From assembly GCA_951812725.1 (NCBI GenBank), contig OX638330.1:1364001-1428000 (forward strand): DNA of 64,000 bases, given 5' to 3'. Under the pieces are notes generated by a model. The model had not been told where the DNA came from, did not search any database, and saw nothing but the letters and a program-made list of their open reading frames with translations. A program made the translations under genes and the position numbers. Source of the stretch: an uncultured Caldilineaceae bacterium. GTDB lineage: Bacteria > Chloroflexota > Anaerolineae > Caldilineales > Caldilineaceae. Positions 26,869 to 36,219 of this stretch are shown here, in pieces (position 1 is the stretch's first letter; every line of letters begins with the position of its first letter).

Positions 26869-29238
26869 TCAATTCTCTGCCTGCTGCTCGACAAGAGCGG
26901 CGGCCAATTCGGCAAAGCGGGAATCCTCCGGCGCGAGTTCTACTGCCTTCAACAGCTTTGAAAGGACGGCCGGATCGTCGCGGTCGTGTAGGAAATGGCC
27001 CCAGGCGTCCACTGCAAGAATGGCCGCCCGATCCGGTTGAAGGGTCAACGCGTGATGTCCATACTGGTTCAGGAGCTCGCCAACCATGTGTTCATATCCA
27101 AAAGCCGCCGAACCGGCAGGAATCGGCTCATTGCCAAACAGCCATTCCGGGCCCATTGACCATAAGGCATCGAAAGATGCTTCCCAGTCTCCGGCAAATA
27201 CATGGCTCAGCAATGGGAACGGGCTGGCGAGAGCGAGTTGGCGGCTCACGTCCAGGTGATGGCGAATCCATACGGCGTTCCAGCGGACTGTTTCGTTAGA
27301 CGGGGAAAGGATCTCCGCCTGCTCAATTTCAATGAGCGCATTGGCGTAAAGGCCAGCTTCGGCTAAGGCGAGAGCGCGGCTGTTCCATGCGCGCAGTTCA
27401 GCAGACTGATCGTCTGGCAGCGACCTGGGGGCGGCCTCGACCAGGTCCTGACCGTCCCACCGGAAGAACCGCGCCATGTAGAGTTGCAGGCCGCAGGCAT
27501 AGCAGAATATGTACGGGTCGCTGTTGTTCAACAGCAGGTCCACTTGGCCGTCGCCATTCAGATCGGTTACGGATCCCACGTCGGGGATACTGTTGAAGCT
27601 GCTGATGATGAGGGACAGGTCAATTCCGTCCCAGCGCAGAAGTTCGAGGCAGCCTCCATGCGCGCCGGCCCCTCCCTGGACGGTCAGCCACAAGGCGTCA
27701 GTTTCCAAACCTACCTGTTCGAGGGAGAATTCGTCGAGGTAGTTGACGCAATCCAATTCCGCTCGGTCCAGCTCTATCCAGCCGCCGGCCTGTGCTTCGT
27801 GGATCGACACAGAGTGTTTGGCGGACGAGGTTTGCGGGGGAAGTCCATAGGTAAAGGCGACGTACAGGGGAGGCCCATCTTCCGTATCGATTTGCTGCAC
27901 TGCCACGCTGCGCGACGGGTCCTGCACCATGTCATACTCGGTGGCAAGCAGGTCTGCCAGCGTTTTATCACGCGGTTGAGGACCGGCCGTTTCCGCCACC
28001 GGCGCGGTGTCGATCCCGCCTTCAAAAGCATCTGCAAGCTCTGCAAATCGGCGGTCCTCCGGCGCAAGTTCAGCCGCGCGTTGCAGGCCAGCCTGAACCG
28101 CAGGGTTGCTAGGGTCGATGAGAAAACGTCCCCAGGCGCCAAGCGCGTGGGCGGCCGCTCGTTCCGGCTGCAAGGCCAGCGCAGTATCGGAACATTGGGC
28201 GAGCAGGAGACCCACGACGTGCTCGAATCCCGCAGCCGCCGACTCGCTGGGAATTGGTTCGCTGCTGGCCAAGGTCGACAGGCCGACCTCCCAAAGCGAG
28301 TCAAACGCCACTTCCCAGTCGCCTGCGAACACGTGATTCAGCAGCGGGTAGGGGCTGGCAGAGGCCTCCTGCCGATTGGCCTCAAGGTGGTGTCGGATCC
28401 AGATTGCGTTCCAGGCGACGATGGCGTTTTCGGGAGCAATAGCCTCGGCCTGCTCGATCTGATCCAGTGCGTCGGCAAATAGATTGGCGGCGGCAAGCTC
28501 TGCCGCGCGGTCATTTAGCGCGCGCAGTTCGGGGGGGCTATCGTCGTCAAGGGGAGCAGGCGTCACTTCCATCAACGTCTGACCATCCCAATAGTATAGC
28601 TGTGCCCAATACTGTCTTACGCCGCAGGCATAGCAGAAAATGTAGGGGTCGCTGTTGTTGAGTAGCAGGTCGAGTTGTTCGTCGCCGTTCAAATCGACGA
28701 GCGAGCCGGCATCCGGACTGCTACTGAATCCGCGGATTACGACGGTCAGTTCTTCGCCATCCCAGCGGAGCAGTTCGAGGCAACCGCTGTGCGCCCCAAC
28801 GCCGCCCTCGACTTTCAGCCAAACGTTTGCCGGTTCAATGGTTACCTGTTCAAGCGAGGATTCATTCAAGTGTTCGGCGCATTCCAGTTCCACGCGGCCC
28901 AACTCTGTCCAGCCGCCGGCTGTGGTGGCGTGGATCGAGACTTTTTGCCTGAAGGAAATGTTGTTCGGGGGAAAGCCATGCGTGTGAGCAACGAACAGGG
29001 GCTCTTCATTGACGCCCGAGATTGGTTGTGCGGTTACGAGACGGCCCCGGTCCTGATTCAGGCCATATTCGGTGGCCAGCAGGTCTGCCAGTTCCGTCAG
29101 GTCCGGCGAAGAGGTCGTTCTTGACGTAGTCGTTTGGGTAGACGGAACGGGCCACACAGAAGGTTGCGTGCAGCCGCCGAGAAGAAGCGTCAGCACAAGT
29201 GTTAGAAAGAACAGGCGCCGCAGTGGAGGAAGGGGCAT
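26869..29238 (-). CDS. Lipoprotein with an internal duplication of a ~370-residue module
   Basis: 789 residues. A signal peptide ends in lipobox LLLGGC (C23), and ATG has a GAAGGAGTATACA ribosome-binding site. After a Ser/Thr linker, a module runs from about 48 to 410 and is repeated from about 415 to 789: each copy starts LADLLATEY, contains a GGxGAHxGCLELLRWDG segment, an FG-GAP/EF-hand-like DLNGDxQxDLLLNNSDPYIF with CYACG, then a helical TPR-like half (ALxQIEQAE, WIRHHL, HVFAGDWE). The family is unknown to me. A cell-surface sensor or binding protein is a guess. Confidence 0.82.
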   Translation of the reverse strand: MPLPPLRRLFFLTLVLTLLLGGCTQPSVWPVPSTQTTTSRTTSSPDLTELADLLATEYGLNQDRGRLVTAQPISGVNEEPLFVAHTHGFPPNNISFRQKVSIHATTAGGWTELGRVELECAEHLNESSLEQVTIEPANVWLKVEGGVGAHSGCLELLRWDGEELTVVIRGFSSSPDAGSLVDLNGDEQLDLLLNNSDPYIFCYACGVRQYWAQLYYWDGQTLMEVTPAPLDDDSPPELRALNDRAAELAAANLFADALDQIEQAEAIAPENAIVAWNAIWIRHHLEANRQEASASPYPLLNHVFAGDWEVAFDSLWEVGLSTLASSEPIPSESAAAGFEHVVGLLLAQCSDTALALQPERAAAHALGAWGRFLIDPSNPAVQAGLQRAAELAPEDRRFAELADAFEGGIDTAPVAETAGPQPRDKTLADLLATEYDMVQDPSRSVAVQQIDTEDGPPLYVAFTYGLPPQTSSAKHSVSIHEAQAGGWIELDRAELDCVNYLDEFSLEQVGLETDALWLTVQGGAGAHGGCLELLRWDGIDLSLIISSFNSIPDVGSVTDLNGDGQVDLLLNNSDPYIFCYACGLQLYMARFFRWDGQDLVEAAPRSLPDDQSAELRAWNSRALALAEAGLYANALIEIEQAEILSPSNETVRWNAVWIRHHLDVSRQLALASPFPLLSHVFAGDWEASFDALWSMGPEWLFGNEPIPAGSAAFGYEHMVGELLNQYGHHALTLQPDRAAILAVDAWGHFLHDRDDPAVLSKLLKAVELAPEDSRFAELAAALVEQQAEN

Positions 29239-29610
29239 TGTATACTCCTTCGATCAGCCAAAATGATGCCAAAATCTCATCGGAATTGGAAGTCGGTTTT
29301 CGCTCCAATTCACTGGTGGCCAATGAACGCTTCGATCGTGCGTTTGGCAGTAGATGGTGCTTGCTCTTGTGGGTCGCGTGTAGGGATTGTTTGGCTCTTT
29401 AACTCCAAGGATTCTTTATCGATTGTGAAATGTCAAGTTCAGACCGTGGACGGGCAGACTCTCTGCTTGGTTTTTCCAGCAATCCGCGGCATTGAAAGTC
29501 TGATTTCTATCCTGTATTTCCTGGACTTTTCCAGCGCTTGCGCCGACGAATCGTGTTCACGAAGCGTTCGGGAACGCACTGGTCGGGTCCAAAGAAACCT
29601 TTCCCAAACC
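29239..29610. other. Intergenic stretch, nothing recognised
   Basis: About 370 bases between two minus-strand genes. Frames crossing it on the plus strand are extensions of antisense reading frames over the zeta-toxin-like gene and have no family-like content. No repeat, RNA or clear promoter was seen. Confidence 0.4.
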
Positions 29611-30399
29611 CTAGACCTTCGTGTCTCGGTACATCTTGCCATTGCGCCAAGTGGCGACATAGCCTTGGGTGGCGATGGCGCGGCGTCTTGCCTTGATCGC
29701 AGCCCGCTTCAAAGCAATCAACCCGAGTTCGGCGAAACTGAGGGTCTTCATTTGCTCCTCAGTTGCATAGATCAGACTTGGGTCCTTGACAGTCATTTTC
29801 GTTTCTCCTGGAGGTCTGGGATTGCTTCCGCGCTCCATAACCACTGGTGTGGTCTCCGTGCTATCGTAGAGTACCCACTCATCGACAATCTGCCGATAGA
29901 TCTCCTGAAAGTTACGCCATCCCTTCTCCATCCGACGACGAATGACGTCTTCCGGCACGTTGTGACCGCCCTCACGCACTCGTTGCGCTACCCGTTCTAT
30001 TGCTCTCTCCGGATTGGTAAGTCGGAAAAAGAGGAGTCGGACGACATATCCCTGTGCCCTCCAAACCGGGATCATGCGTGCAAAGATTCGCGCGCTGAGT
30101 GTCGTCTCAAAGGCGAAACTTCCGCCTGCGCTGACTATATCACGGATCATGACAAGCATCAAGCGACCAGCCTGAATCCCGGCCTTTTCCGGTTGGAATG
30201 GATTGAGGCCGGCCGCCAGCAGATCGGCATTTACAAATCTGGGGCAGTTTGCCTCTCTAACGAGGAATTCGCGGGCGAAGGTAGTTTTGCCTGCACCGTT
30301 CGGGCCGGCAATGATGAGAATCTTTTTTGTGGATTTTGGCGCAGCTTGGTCTGGGGGAGTCACATGCCCATTGTACATCATGTAACTGCGGGAGGGCAT
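29611..30399 (-). CDS. Zeta-toxin-like P-loop kinase/AAA protein
   Basis: 262 residues. Walker A GPNGAGKTT (32-40), followed by NADLLAAGLNPF, SFAFETTLSAR and LLFFRLTNPERAIERVAQRV, fits the zeta-toxin/chloramphenicol-phosphotransferase-like group. Zeta toxins phosphorylate UDP-N-acetylglucosamine to block wall synthesis; many free-standing bacterial relatives have unknown substrates. A basic C-terminal extension (about 200-262, LIALKRAAIKARRRAI) is unusual. No epsilon-like antitoxin lies next to it. The start could also be the ATG pair six codons in. Confidence 0.75.
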   Translation of the reverse strand: MPSRSYMMYNGHVTPPDQAAPKSTKKILIIAGPNGAGKTTFAREFLVREANCPRFVNADLLAAGLNPFQPEKAGIQAGRLMLVMIRDIVSAGGSFAFETTLSARIFARMIPVWRAQGYVVRLLFFRLTNPERAIERVAQRVREGGHNVPEDVIRRRMEKGWRNFQEIYRQIVDEWVLYDSTETTPVVMERGSNPRPPGETKMTVKDPSLIYATEEQMKTLSFAELGLIALKRAAIKARRRAIATQGYVATWRNGKMYRDTKV

Positions 30400-30690
30400 T
30401 TCAGCCCAAGGGTGTCAATTGGACGGCGCGGCGCGGCACCCTCGCGCCGCATTCAGAGACAGGAAGCAAGCGCAGGTTTGGGGCAGGAAAAACAGGCGGG
30501 TCTGTAGAAGTCAAATTCGACAGGCAATCGGTCCTTCGGGATCTTGCCGCTCGGCTAAGCGAGTGTTATCTTGAACCATCTTTGGGCCATAGTGCCAGGC
30601 CATCCTGGTCAGAGGGCGGAGCGCTCTCCGCGGAAGTAAGCCGCCACCGCAGCAGTTGACTACATTGTCGAAACCTGGCTAGCGAACAAT

Positions 30691-31482
30691 ATGACCAATC
30701 TCGAGCTTATTGAGGCGTTACGACAGAACTATATCGCCTATTTTCAACTGTTTCACGGCCAACATGGAATATGTGTTCACGTAGACCAGGATGTCGCGTG
30801 GATTATCGCCAACGGGCCGCCAGGAAATCATATTCTGCGAGCTACGTTGCCCGCGGGCCGCGTTGACGAAGGGATCGACGAGTTGCTTGGCACGATAGGC
30901 AGAAGGACAGGGGGCATTCGCTGGCTGCTCTTCCCTGCAGACCGGCCTCTCGATCTTCGCGACAGACTAAGGCGGAGGGGCCTGTCAACGGGAATGGGCG
31001 ACCATTGGATGTTTCGCCCACTTGATCGGTTGCCCACGCAGCTTTCGCCTTGCTGTATCAGTCCCGTGAAGGACCTGGTAGGGCTGCGCGCCTGGTGGAA
31101 GGCCTCGGCGCTTGGGTTCGGAACGACCCAGCGCGCCGCGCAACCATGGTACGACGCCTACCGACGCCACAGTTTCGGCCGGAATGCCTACGCCATCAAT
31201 TTTGTCGGACAAGCGGACCAGATGACGGTAACATCGGCCACGCTGGTCCTGGCCGGCGGCATCGCAGGGATTTACGACGTTTCGACGCCGCCGGCGTTTC
31301 GCGGCCGAGGCTATGGCAAGGCATTAACATGCCAGCTTCTCAAATATGCGCGGGCAAAGGGGTTTTCTCATGCCGGCCTGCAGACTGCCGACGCCGTGCA
31401 GTTCTACCAAGGACTGGGATTCGAAACAGGTTATCAAGAGGAGGAGTTCTTCTGGGCAGCGGGCGAGACCGATGAGGAATGA
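30691..31482 (+). CDS. GNAT-family N-acetyltransferase
   Basis: 263 residues. The acetyl-CoA pyrophosphate-binding motif FRGRGYGKALTCQLL lies in the C-terminal third, preceded by strand GIAGIYDVSTPP and followed by HAGLQTADAVQFYQGLGF, the usual GNAT ending. The ~130-residue N-terminal half is a second, degenerate GNAT-like fold, giving a two-domain enzyme. The substrate is unknown. A MATE exporter gene follows about 100 bp downstream on the same strand, so a detoxification pair is possible. Confidence 0.82.
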   Translation: MTNLELIEALRQNYIAYFQLFHGQHGICVHVDQDVAWIIANGPPGNHILRATLPAGRVDEGIDELLGTIGRRTGGIRWLLFPADRPLDLRDRLRRRGLSTGMGDHWMFRPLDRLPTQLSPCCISPVKDLVGLRAWWKASALGFGTTQRAAQPWYDAYRRHSFGRNAYAINFVGQADQMTVTSATLVLAGGIAGIYDVSTPPAFRGRGYGKALTCQLLKYARAKGFSHAGLQTADAVQFYQGLGFETGYQEEEFFWAAGETDEE

Positions 31483-31580
31483 GGATCAGGAGCTCGGGAA
31501 AATGCAGTCAAATCGGCAGTCTGATACACTGATATTAATGGGTGCAGTGGCGACTGCAACGGGATACGCAAGGAAACACA

Positions 31581-33011
31581 ATGCAGAATGAATCAGCGGA
31601 CGGCGGCACAGCCGACGCGACAATAGCGCCGACGCGTCCGACGCCAAAAAAGCGCGTCTTTGATCTGGCGTGGCCGGTCATTGGTGAGAGTTTTCTAGAG
31701 ACGATGTTGATGGTCGTCGACACCTGGATGGTGGCTCAACTGAGCACTGCCGCGATCGCAGGCGTGGGCGCATCGGTGCAGGTGATGTTCTTCATTATCG
31801 CAGCGCTCAGCGCTCTGGGCGTGGGTAGCAGTGTACTGGTTGCCCAGGCTTTTGGCGCGCGCAAGCTGGCCGAAGCCGCGCGTCTGGCGCGCCAGTCGAT
31901 CGTTTGGAGCATACTCATCTCTGTTCCTCTGGCTGTGACGGGCTACTTTCTGGCGGGGCCGATCATTGGTCTGTTCGGCACCGAGGCGGACGTGGCACGG
32001 ATTGGCGAGGAGTATCTGCAGGTGACGATGGCGACCGTTGTCGTTCTGGTTGTGCTGATGATCGGGGGCGGTGCGCTGAGGGGGTTGGGGGATTCGCAGA
32101 CGCCAATGCGGGTAACGGCGCTGGCAAACGTGGTCAATATCTTTCTGACATACGGGCTGATTTTCGGCGTGGCCGGATTGCCCGCTCTTGGGGCAGTGGG
32201 GAGCGCGTGGGGCACATTTCTTTCCCGTTTGCTGGCCGCGACTCTACTCTTGGTCGTCATGTGGCGCGGTCGTCAGGGCGTTGCTATTGCCGGGCGAAAC
32301 AACTGGTTGCCGGAAGTAAAAGTGGCATCTTCAATCCTGCGGATTGGTGTACCGGCAGCATTGGAGCAGTTGCTTACTGCGGCGGCGTTTACCATGATGA
32401 CGGTTATCGTCGCGGGACTGGGAACAGCAGCCCTGGCGTCCCACCGCATTGCCTTCAATGTTCTTTCGCTCTCCTTTTTGCCTGGTTTTGGCTTCGGCAT
32501 CGCTGCTACCGCCCTGGTTGGCCAGTCAGTTGGCGCGCGTGAACCAGGGGAAGGGTCAGAGGCAGCTGCCATTGCCACGCGCTGGTCGGCGACGTGGATG
32601 GGTGTAATGGGAGTTGTTTCTTTCATTCTGGCTGAGCCAATCATACGCTTGTTCAGTCAGGATCCTGCGGTGATTCGTGAAGGAGTCGCGGCCGTTCAGG
32701 TGGTGGCGCTGGCGCAGCCATTCTGGGCTGTACTGTTCGTTCAGTCGGGGGCCTTGAGAGGGCTGGGCAACACCGGCTTTCCTTTGCGGGCCAATACTAG
32801 CGGCCTCTGGTCAACCATGTTAATAGCCTGGGTGGCAGTCACCTATTTCAATGGCGGAATCGCCCAAGTATGGGGCGTTTTTCTAATCACCTCTCCTATA
32901 ATGGCTGTTGTGCTGTGGAGACGCTTCAAACGAGAAGTAACGGACTGGACCGCCGAAGTCGAAGGAGACCCACTGCCTGTCGCCCAACCGGAAGCGGTTT
33001 CAGTGCCCTGA
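31581..33011 (+). CDS. MATE-family efflux transporter
   Basis: 476 residues. ATG 31581 follows CGCAAGGAAACACA and is preferred to an in-frame ATG 39 bp earlier. About twelve hydrophobic helices occur in two homologous halves, with MATE signatures FDLAWPVIGESFLETMLMVVDTWMV-type start (split here for length: FDLAWPVIGES, then TMLMVVDTWMV), GGGALRGLGDSQTPM in the first half and SGALRGLGNTGFPLRAN in the second. It exports drugs or metabolites by Na+ or H+ antiport across the inner membrane. Confidence 0.92.
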   Translation: MQNESADGGTADATIAPTRPTPKKRVFDLAWPVIGESFLETMLMVVDTWMVAQLSTAAIAGVGASVQVMFFIIAALSALGVGSSVLVAQAFGARKLAEAARLARQSIVWSILISVPLAVTGYFLAGPIIGLFGTEADVARIGEEYLQVTMATVVVLVVLMIGGGALRGLGDSQTPMRVTALANVVNIFLTYGLIFGVAGLPALGAVGSAWGTFLSRLLAATLLLVVMWRGRQGVAIAGRNNWLPEVKVASSILRIGVPAALEQLLTAAAFTMMTVIVAGLGTAALASHRIAFNVLSLSFLPGFGFGIAATALVGQSVGAREPGEGSEAAAIATRWSATWMGVMGVVSFILAEPIIRLFSQDPAVIREGVAAVQVVALAQPFWAVLFVQSGALRGLGNTGFPLRANTSGLWSTMLIAWVAVTYFNGGIAQVWGVFLITSPIMAVVLWRRFKREVTDWTAEVEGDPLPVAQPEAVSVP

Positions 33012-33071
33012 CCTGGCGTATTTTCGTGTTTCTACCGGGGTGAGCCAGCCCAGACCAGACTCAGAGTAGAT

Positions 33072-33692
33072 ATGAAACAGCAGTATCCTGTCCCCGCCGC
33101 GATCCATCGAGTGGATGAAAAGATCCGGCGCAGCCATTTCATCACTACAGTTGGGCCGGCCGCCTCTGTCGAGGATGCACGAGCATTCATAAAGGAGGTG
33201 CGCGCCGAGTTTGAAACGGCCAACCACAACTGTTGGGCCTACGTGGTTGGCCCACCGGGTTCAAGCGGCCATGCCGGCATGAGCGATGACGGCGAGCCGC
33301 ATGGAACGGCAGGCCGGCCGATGCTAACCGTGCTACTCCACAGCGAGCTGGGCGATATTGTCGCGGTGGTAACCCGCTTCTGGGGGGGAGTGAAGCTGGG
33401 CAAGGGGGGGCTGGTCAGAGCCTATAGCGGGGGCGTCAAGTCCGCTTTGGAGGCCCTGCCTCGTGTTGAGAAGATGCCCAGGTCAGAGTTGGAGGTTGTT
33501 ATCGGCTACAGCGAGGTTACGCTGTTTCAACGCATGTTGCCGGAGTTCGAAGCCGAAATCCTGACGCCGACATATACCGATATTGTGCATTACGTGCTCC
33601 GTATGCCCACCAAGCACGTGGAGCAGTTCAGCGTTCGTCTGGCAGATCTGACGAACGGGCAGGGGCACCTGTCTGTTCACTCCTCTGAATAG
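33072..33692 (+). CDS. YigZ/IMPACT family protein
   Basis: 206 residues. The conserved IMPACT N-terminal domain shows RRSHFITTV, NCWAYVVG, SDDGEPHGTAGRPML and VTRFWGGVKLGKGGLVRAYS, followed by the small C-terminal RNA-binding-like domain. Bacterial YigZ proteins are linked to translation or to proline dipeptidase-like function; the activity is unsettled. The 3' end overlaps the convergent HAD gene by 65 bp. Confidence 0.92.
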   Translation: MKQQYPVPAAIHRVDEKIRRSHFITTVGPAASVEDARAFIKEVRAEFETANHNCWAYVVGPPGSSGHAGMSDDGEPHGTAGRPMLTVLLHSELGDIVAVVTRFWGGVKLGKGGLVRAYSGGVKSALEALPRVEKMPRSELEVVIGYSEVTLFQRMLPEFEAEILTPTYTDIVHYVLRMPTKHVEQFSVRLADLTNGQGHLSVHSSE

Positions 33693-34443
33693 GGAGCACC
33701 TGAATTTGGGCAATCGATTCCAGGATCAGGTCAGCAGCAGCTGACAAGGAATTAAGGTTGCCGACGCCGGTCAGGACACCCACTGCCAGGGCTGCGCCGG
33801 CTGCGTGGGCCATTTGAAGATCGGTCACTGAATCCCCGACCACAGCAGTCTGACTCAAAGGAACTCCAAGCTGGGCCGACGCCGCCTGCAACGCGTCGGG
33901 CGCCGGTTTTGCGCGATATGAACTGTCGCCGCAGGCGATGAAGTCGAAGAAGCGGGTCAGGCCGAAGTGTTCGAGGACGGCCTCTGTTGGGCCGCTGTCG
34001 TCGCTGGTAATGAGGGCGATTCTCACACCATCTTCGTGTAGTAAGGCCAAGAATGTAGCTAAGTCTGTCACCGGCGTGAGGTCGACAGAGTTAGCGAGAA
34101 GTGGTGCAAACTCCTGCCGAACCAACTGTACGCAGGCAGACCAGGGAATCTGCGGATCTGCGTATTGGAAGAGCACTGTCGACGCGGCGTGAACTGTGAC
34201 TTCGCTGGTTGCCGTGGCGAATGGGCCATTCTCGTTAAAGGCGCCTGCGACTGTGTCATAGCCAAGAGCGCTACAGAGTGCAGTGTGTAACCCGGCCTGA
34301 TGCGGAATCTGTGACAGTAATTGGTCCACTGCCATCAGGAATATGGGGCGCCAACTGGCATTGAAGTCAAAGAGGGTTCCATCCTTGTCGAAGACTATGA
34401 GCCCGGCGTCATGGAGGTGGTCACCAAAGTAGACTAGGCCCAT
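33628..34443 (-). CDS. HAD-superfamily hydrolase
   Basis: 271 residues. Motif I DKDGTLFD (D19, D21), motif II ALITSDDSG, motif III Lys in YRAKPAPDAL and motif IV VVGDSVTDLQMA are complete, so an active phosphatase of the phosphoglycolate-phosphatase/beta-phosphoglucomutase type is expected. An alpha-helical cap lies between motifs I and II (about 25-120). Its last ~20 codons overlap the convergent YigZ gene. Substrate unknown. Confidence 0.88.
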   Translation of the reverse strand: MGLVYFGDHLHDAGLIVFDKDGTLFDFNASWRPIFLMAVDQLLSQIPHQAGLHTALCSALGYDTVAGAFNENGPFATATSEVTVHAASTVLFQYADPQIPWSACVQLVRQEFAPLLANSVDLTPVTDLATFLALLHEDGVRIALITSDDSGPTEAVLEHFGLTRFFDFIACGDSSYRAKPAPDALQAASAQLGVPLSQTAVVGDSVTDLQMAHAAGAALAVGVLTGVGNLNSLSAAADLILESIAQIQVLPIQRSEQTGAPARSSDLPDER

Positions 34444-34505
34444 GGCGCGGCGGCGTCAGAAGGACGCGGGGAGCGACTTAGGCGGGGAACAAGCACAACC
34501 GGTCG

Positions 34506-36065
34506 TTACGAGCAAGGGTTTGCCAGATAGTCTTCGCCGATGATAATGCGCAGATCGGTCGAATCGGGAATGAGTAGTCCTGGAAGCGTGTAGAGGGATG
34601 TTATCAGATTGAGTTGGCGGCTCAACTCTTGCAAAAGTGACTCGTGTGTATTGTAGTTGACGAGCAGCGTGTGCAGATAGTCAGTACGGTCGGCATCGCC
34701 GATGGACACGACCTGCCAGCCGTTAGCTTCAAGCTCGCGGCGCACCCGGGCCGCGACACCGGCGCAGCTTGTTCCGTTCAGGATTTCCAAGCGAGCCTCG
34801 CGCACGGTCATCACGCGTAAATTGGCTTTCAGATCGGTCGATGGGAGGTCTGTGGACGAGATTTCAGCGTCTGCAAGAGCAAGCGGCTGAATTTGGGGAA
34901 GTGGATCGGTCGGTTTGTCAACGCCGGCTATCGGAACTGGTACCGGATCAAAGAAAGCCTTGAGCTCAGGACGAATAAGATCCCGATTTGGAAGCAGAAT
35001 CCAGGCTCCATGATGGCTATAGGTTTCCACGCCAAAACGGTCGTCTATTACCAAGGTGCGCAATTTGGGAGGGTTAGAACGCACATAGTTGGCGATTTCG
35101 GCAGCCGTTGACAGCGGCATATCGGTCCTGACACTTCCCCACGCTGTATTTACCAGTTGCGGCGCCTTGGCAATCAGCGTTGGCAGCATGTTAGCAGAGA
35201 ACACTTTCTCCACAATGGCCTGGATGAGCTGCTGTTGCCGCGCGGCACGCCCATAGTCGCTGTCCATGTTGCGCGTGCGGGCATACTTCAGGGCAGTCTG
35301 GCCGTCCAGGGTATGTATTCCAGCCTCAAGGTAAAAAGTCTGAAAACCGTAATCGAGTGTTGGATACTCCGGATCATGGATGGTCTGAGGTACATTGATT
35401 GTGATGCCGTCGATCTCGTCGACGAAGCGGACAAACCCGTTGAAGTCAGCCTGAACGTAGAATTGAACCTCCTGGCCGATAAAGCTGCTGACGGTGTCCT
35501 TGGCCAACTGCGGGCCACCGAGGGGATAGCCGCGCTGTTCCCCAATGGCATAGGCGGTGTTTATCTTCGAAGTCAGATTGTAGCCAGGGATCGGCACCCA
35601 CAGGTCTCTAGGAAGGGAGATCATACCGGCGGTCTGTCTGTGCAGGTCCAGCGTAAGCAACAACATCGTATCGGTGCGAGGGGGCTCGACGCCGTCGATA
35701 CGTTCATCTGATCCCAACAGGAGAATGTTGATCGGCTTCTCGGGAGTTTGGGCCTCCGCGGTCATAGCGGGCGTTTGGGCGTTCTGGGGAGGGGAAGTCT
35801 GTTGCGCGCCTGAAGTTACCGGCTCCGTATCAGGACTCTGTGGGACGTGGAGTTCAACTGACATGTCCGGCAAAGTATTGCGTTGCGCGAAATCTCTGGC
35901 AATATCGCCGAGTAGGCTGCCGATGAGGATTGAGATGACGAGGATAAGAACAGCGAACACGCCAGCCAAAGAGATGACTAGAGTTCTGTTCCAGGGGCGG
36001 GGACCGACCCGATTCTGATCGTCAGGCAACTCTGTCCCGACGGTGGAGTGGCCGAATTCCGACAT
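34506..36065 (-). CDS. LytR-CpsA-Psr (LCP) family cell-wall ligase
   Basis: 519 residues. A cytoplasmic N-terminus, one membrane helix (about 28-52), a Pro/Thr-rich stalk, then the extracytoplasmic LCP domain (about 110-290) with INILLLGSDER, TDTMLLLTLD, SLPRDLWVPIPG and ALKYARTRNMDSDYGRAARQ, and a LytR_C-type domain near 410-515 (ARLEILNGTSCAGVA). LCP proteins attach polyprenyl-linked glycopolymers to peptidoglycan or other acceptors. A TATAAT ends nine bases before the ATG, so the mRNA is likely leaderless. Confidence 0.9.
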   Translation of the reverse strand: MSEFGHSTVGTELPDDQNRVGPRPWNRTLVISLAGVFAVLILVISILIGSLLGDIARDFAQRNTLPDMSVELHVPQSPDTEPVTSGAQQTSPPQNAQTPAMTAEAQTPEKPINILLLGSDERIDGVEPPRTDTMLLLTLDLHRQTAGMISLPRDLWVPIPGYNLTSKINTAYAIGEQRGYPLGGPQLAKDTVSSFIGQEVQFYVQADFNGFVRFVDEIDGITINVPQTIHDPEYPTLDYGFQTFYLEAGIHTLDGQTALKYARTRNMDSDYGRAARQQQLIQAIVEKVFSANMLPTLIAKAPQLVNTAWGSVRTDMPLSTAAEIANYVRSNPPKLRTLVIDDRFGVETYSHHGAWILLPNRDLIRPELKAFFDPVPVPIAGVDKPTDPLPQIQPLALADAEISSTDLPSTDLKANLRVMTVREARLEILNGTSCAGVAARVRRELEANGWQVVSIGDADRTDYLHTLLVNYNTHESLLQELSRQLNLITSLYTLPGLLIPDSTDLRIIIGEDYLANPCS

Positions 36066-36074
36066 AATTCTGAG

Positions 36075-36083
36075 ATTATAGCA
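36075..36083 (-). promoter_or_regulatory. Extended -10 promoter for the LCP gene
   Basis: On the minus strand TGCTATAAT is a perfect extended -10 element. Nine bases separate it from the ATG, so transcription would begin at or within about three bases of the start codon. A TTGTAC at 19-bp spacing is the best -35 candidate. Confidence 0.55.
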
Positions 36084-36219
36084 CGACAGTTGGCGCTAAG
36101 TACAATTTATACTGCTGATTTTCAGGATGCAACACTACGCCGCCAAACAGTATTATGTGCAACAGCGGCGAAACGAGAGCAGGTTCTCCAGATGGCTATT
36201 TTGGTGACTACGCACTCTG

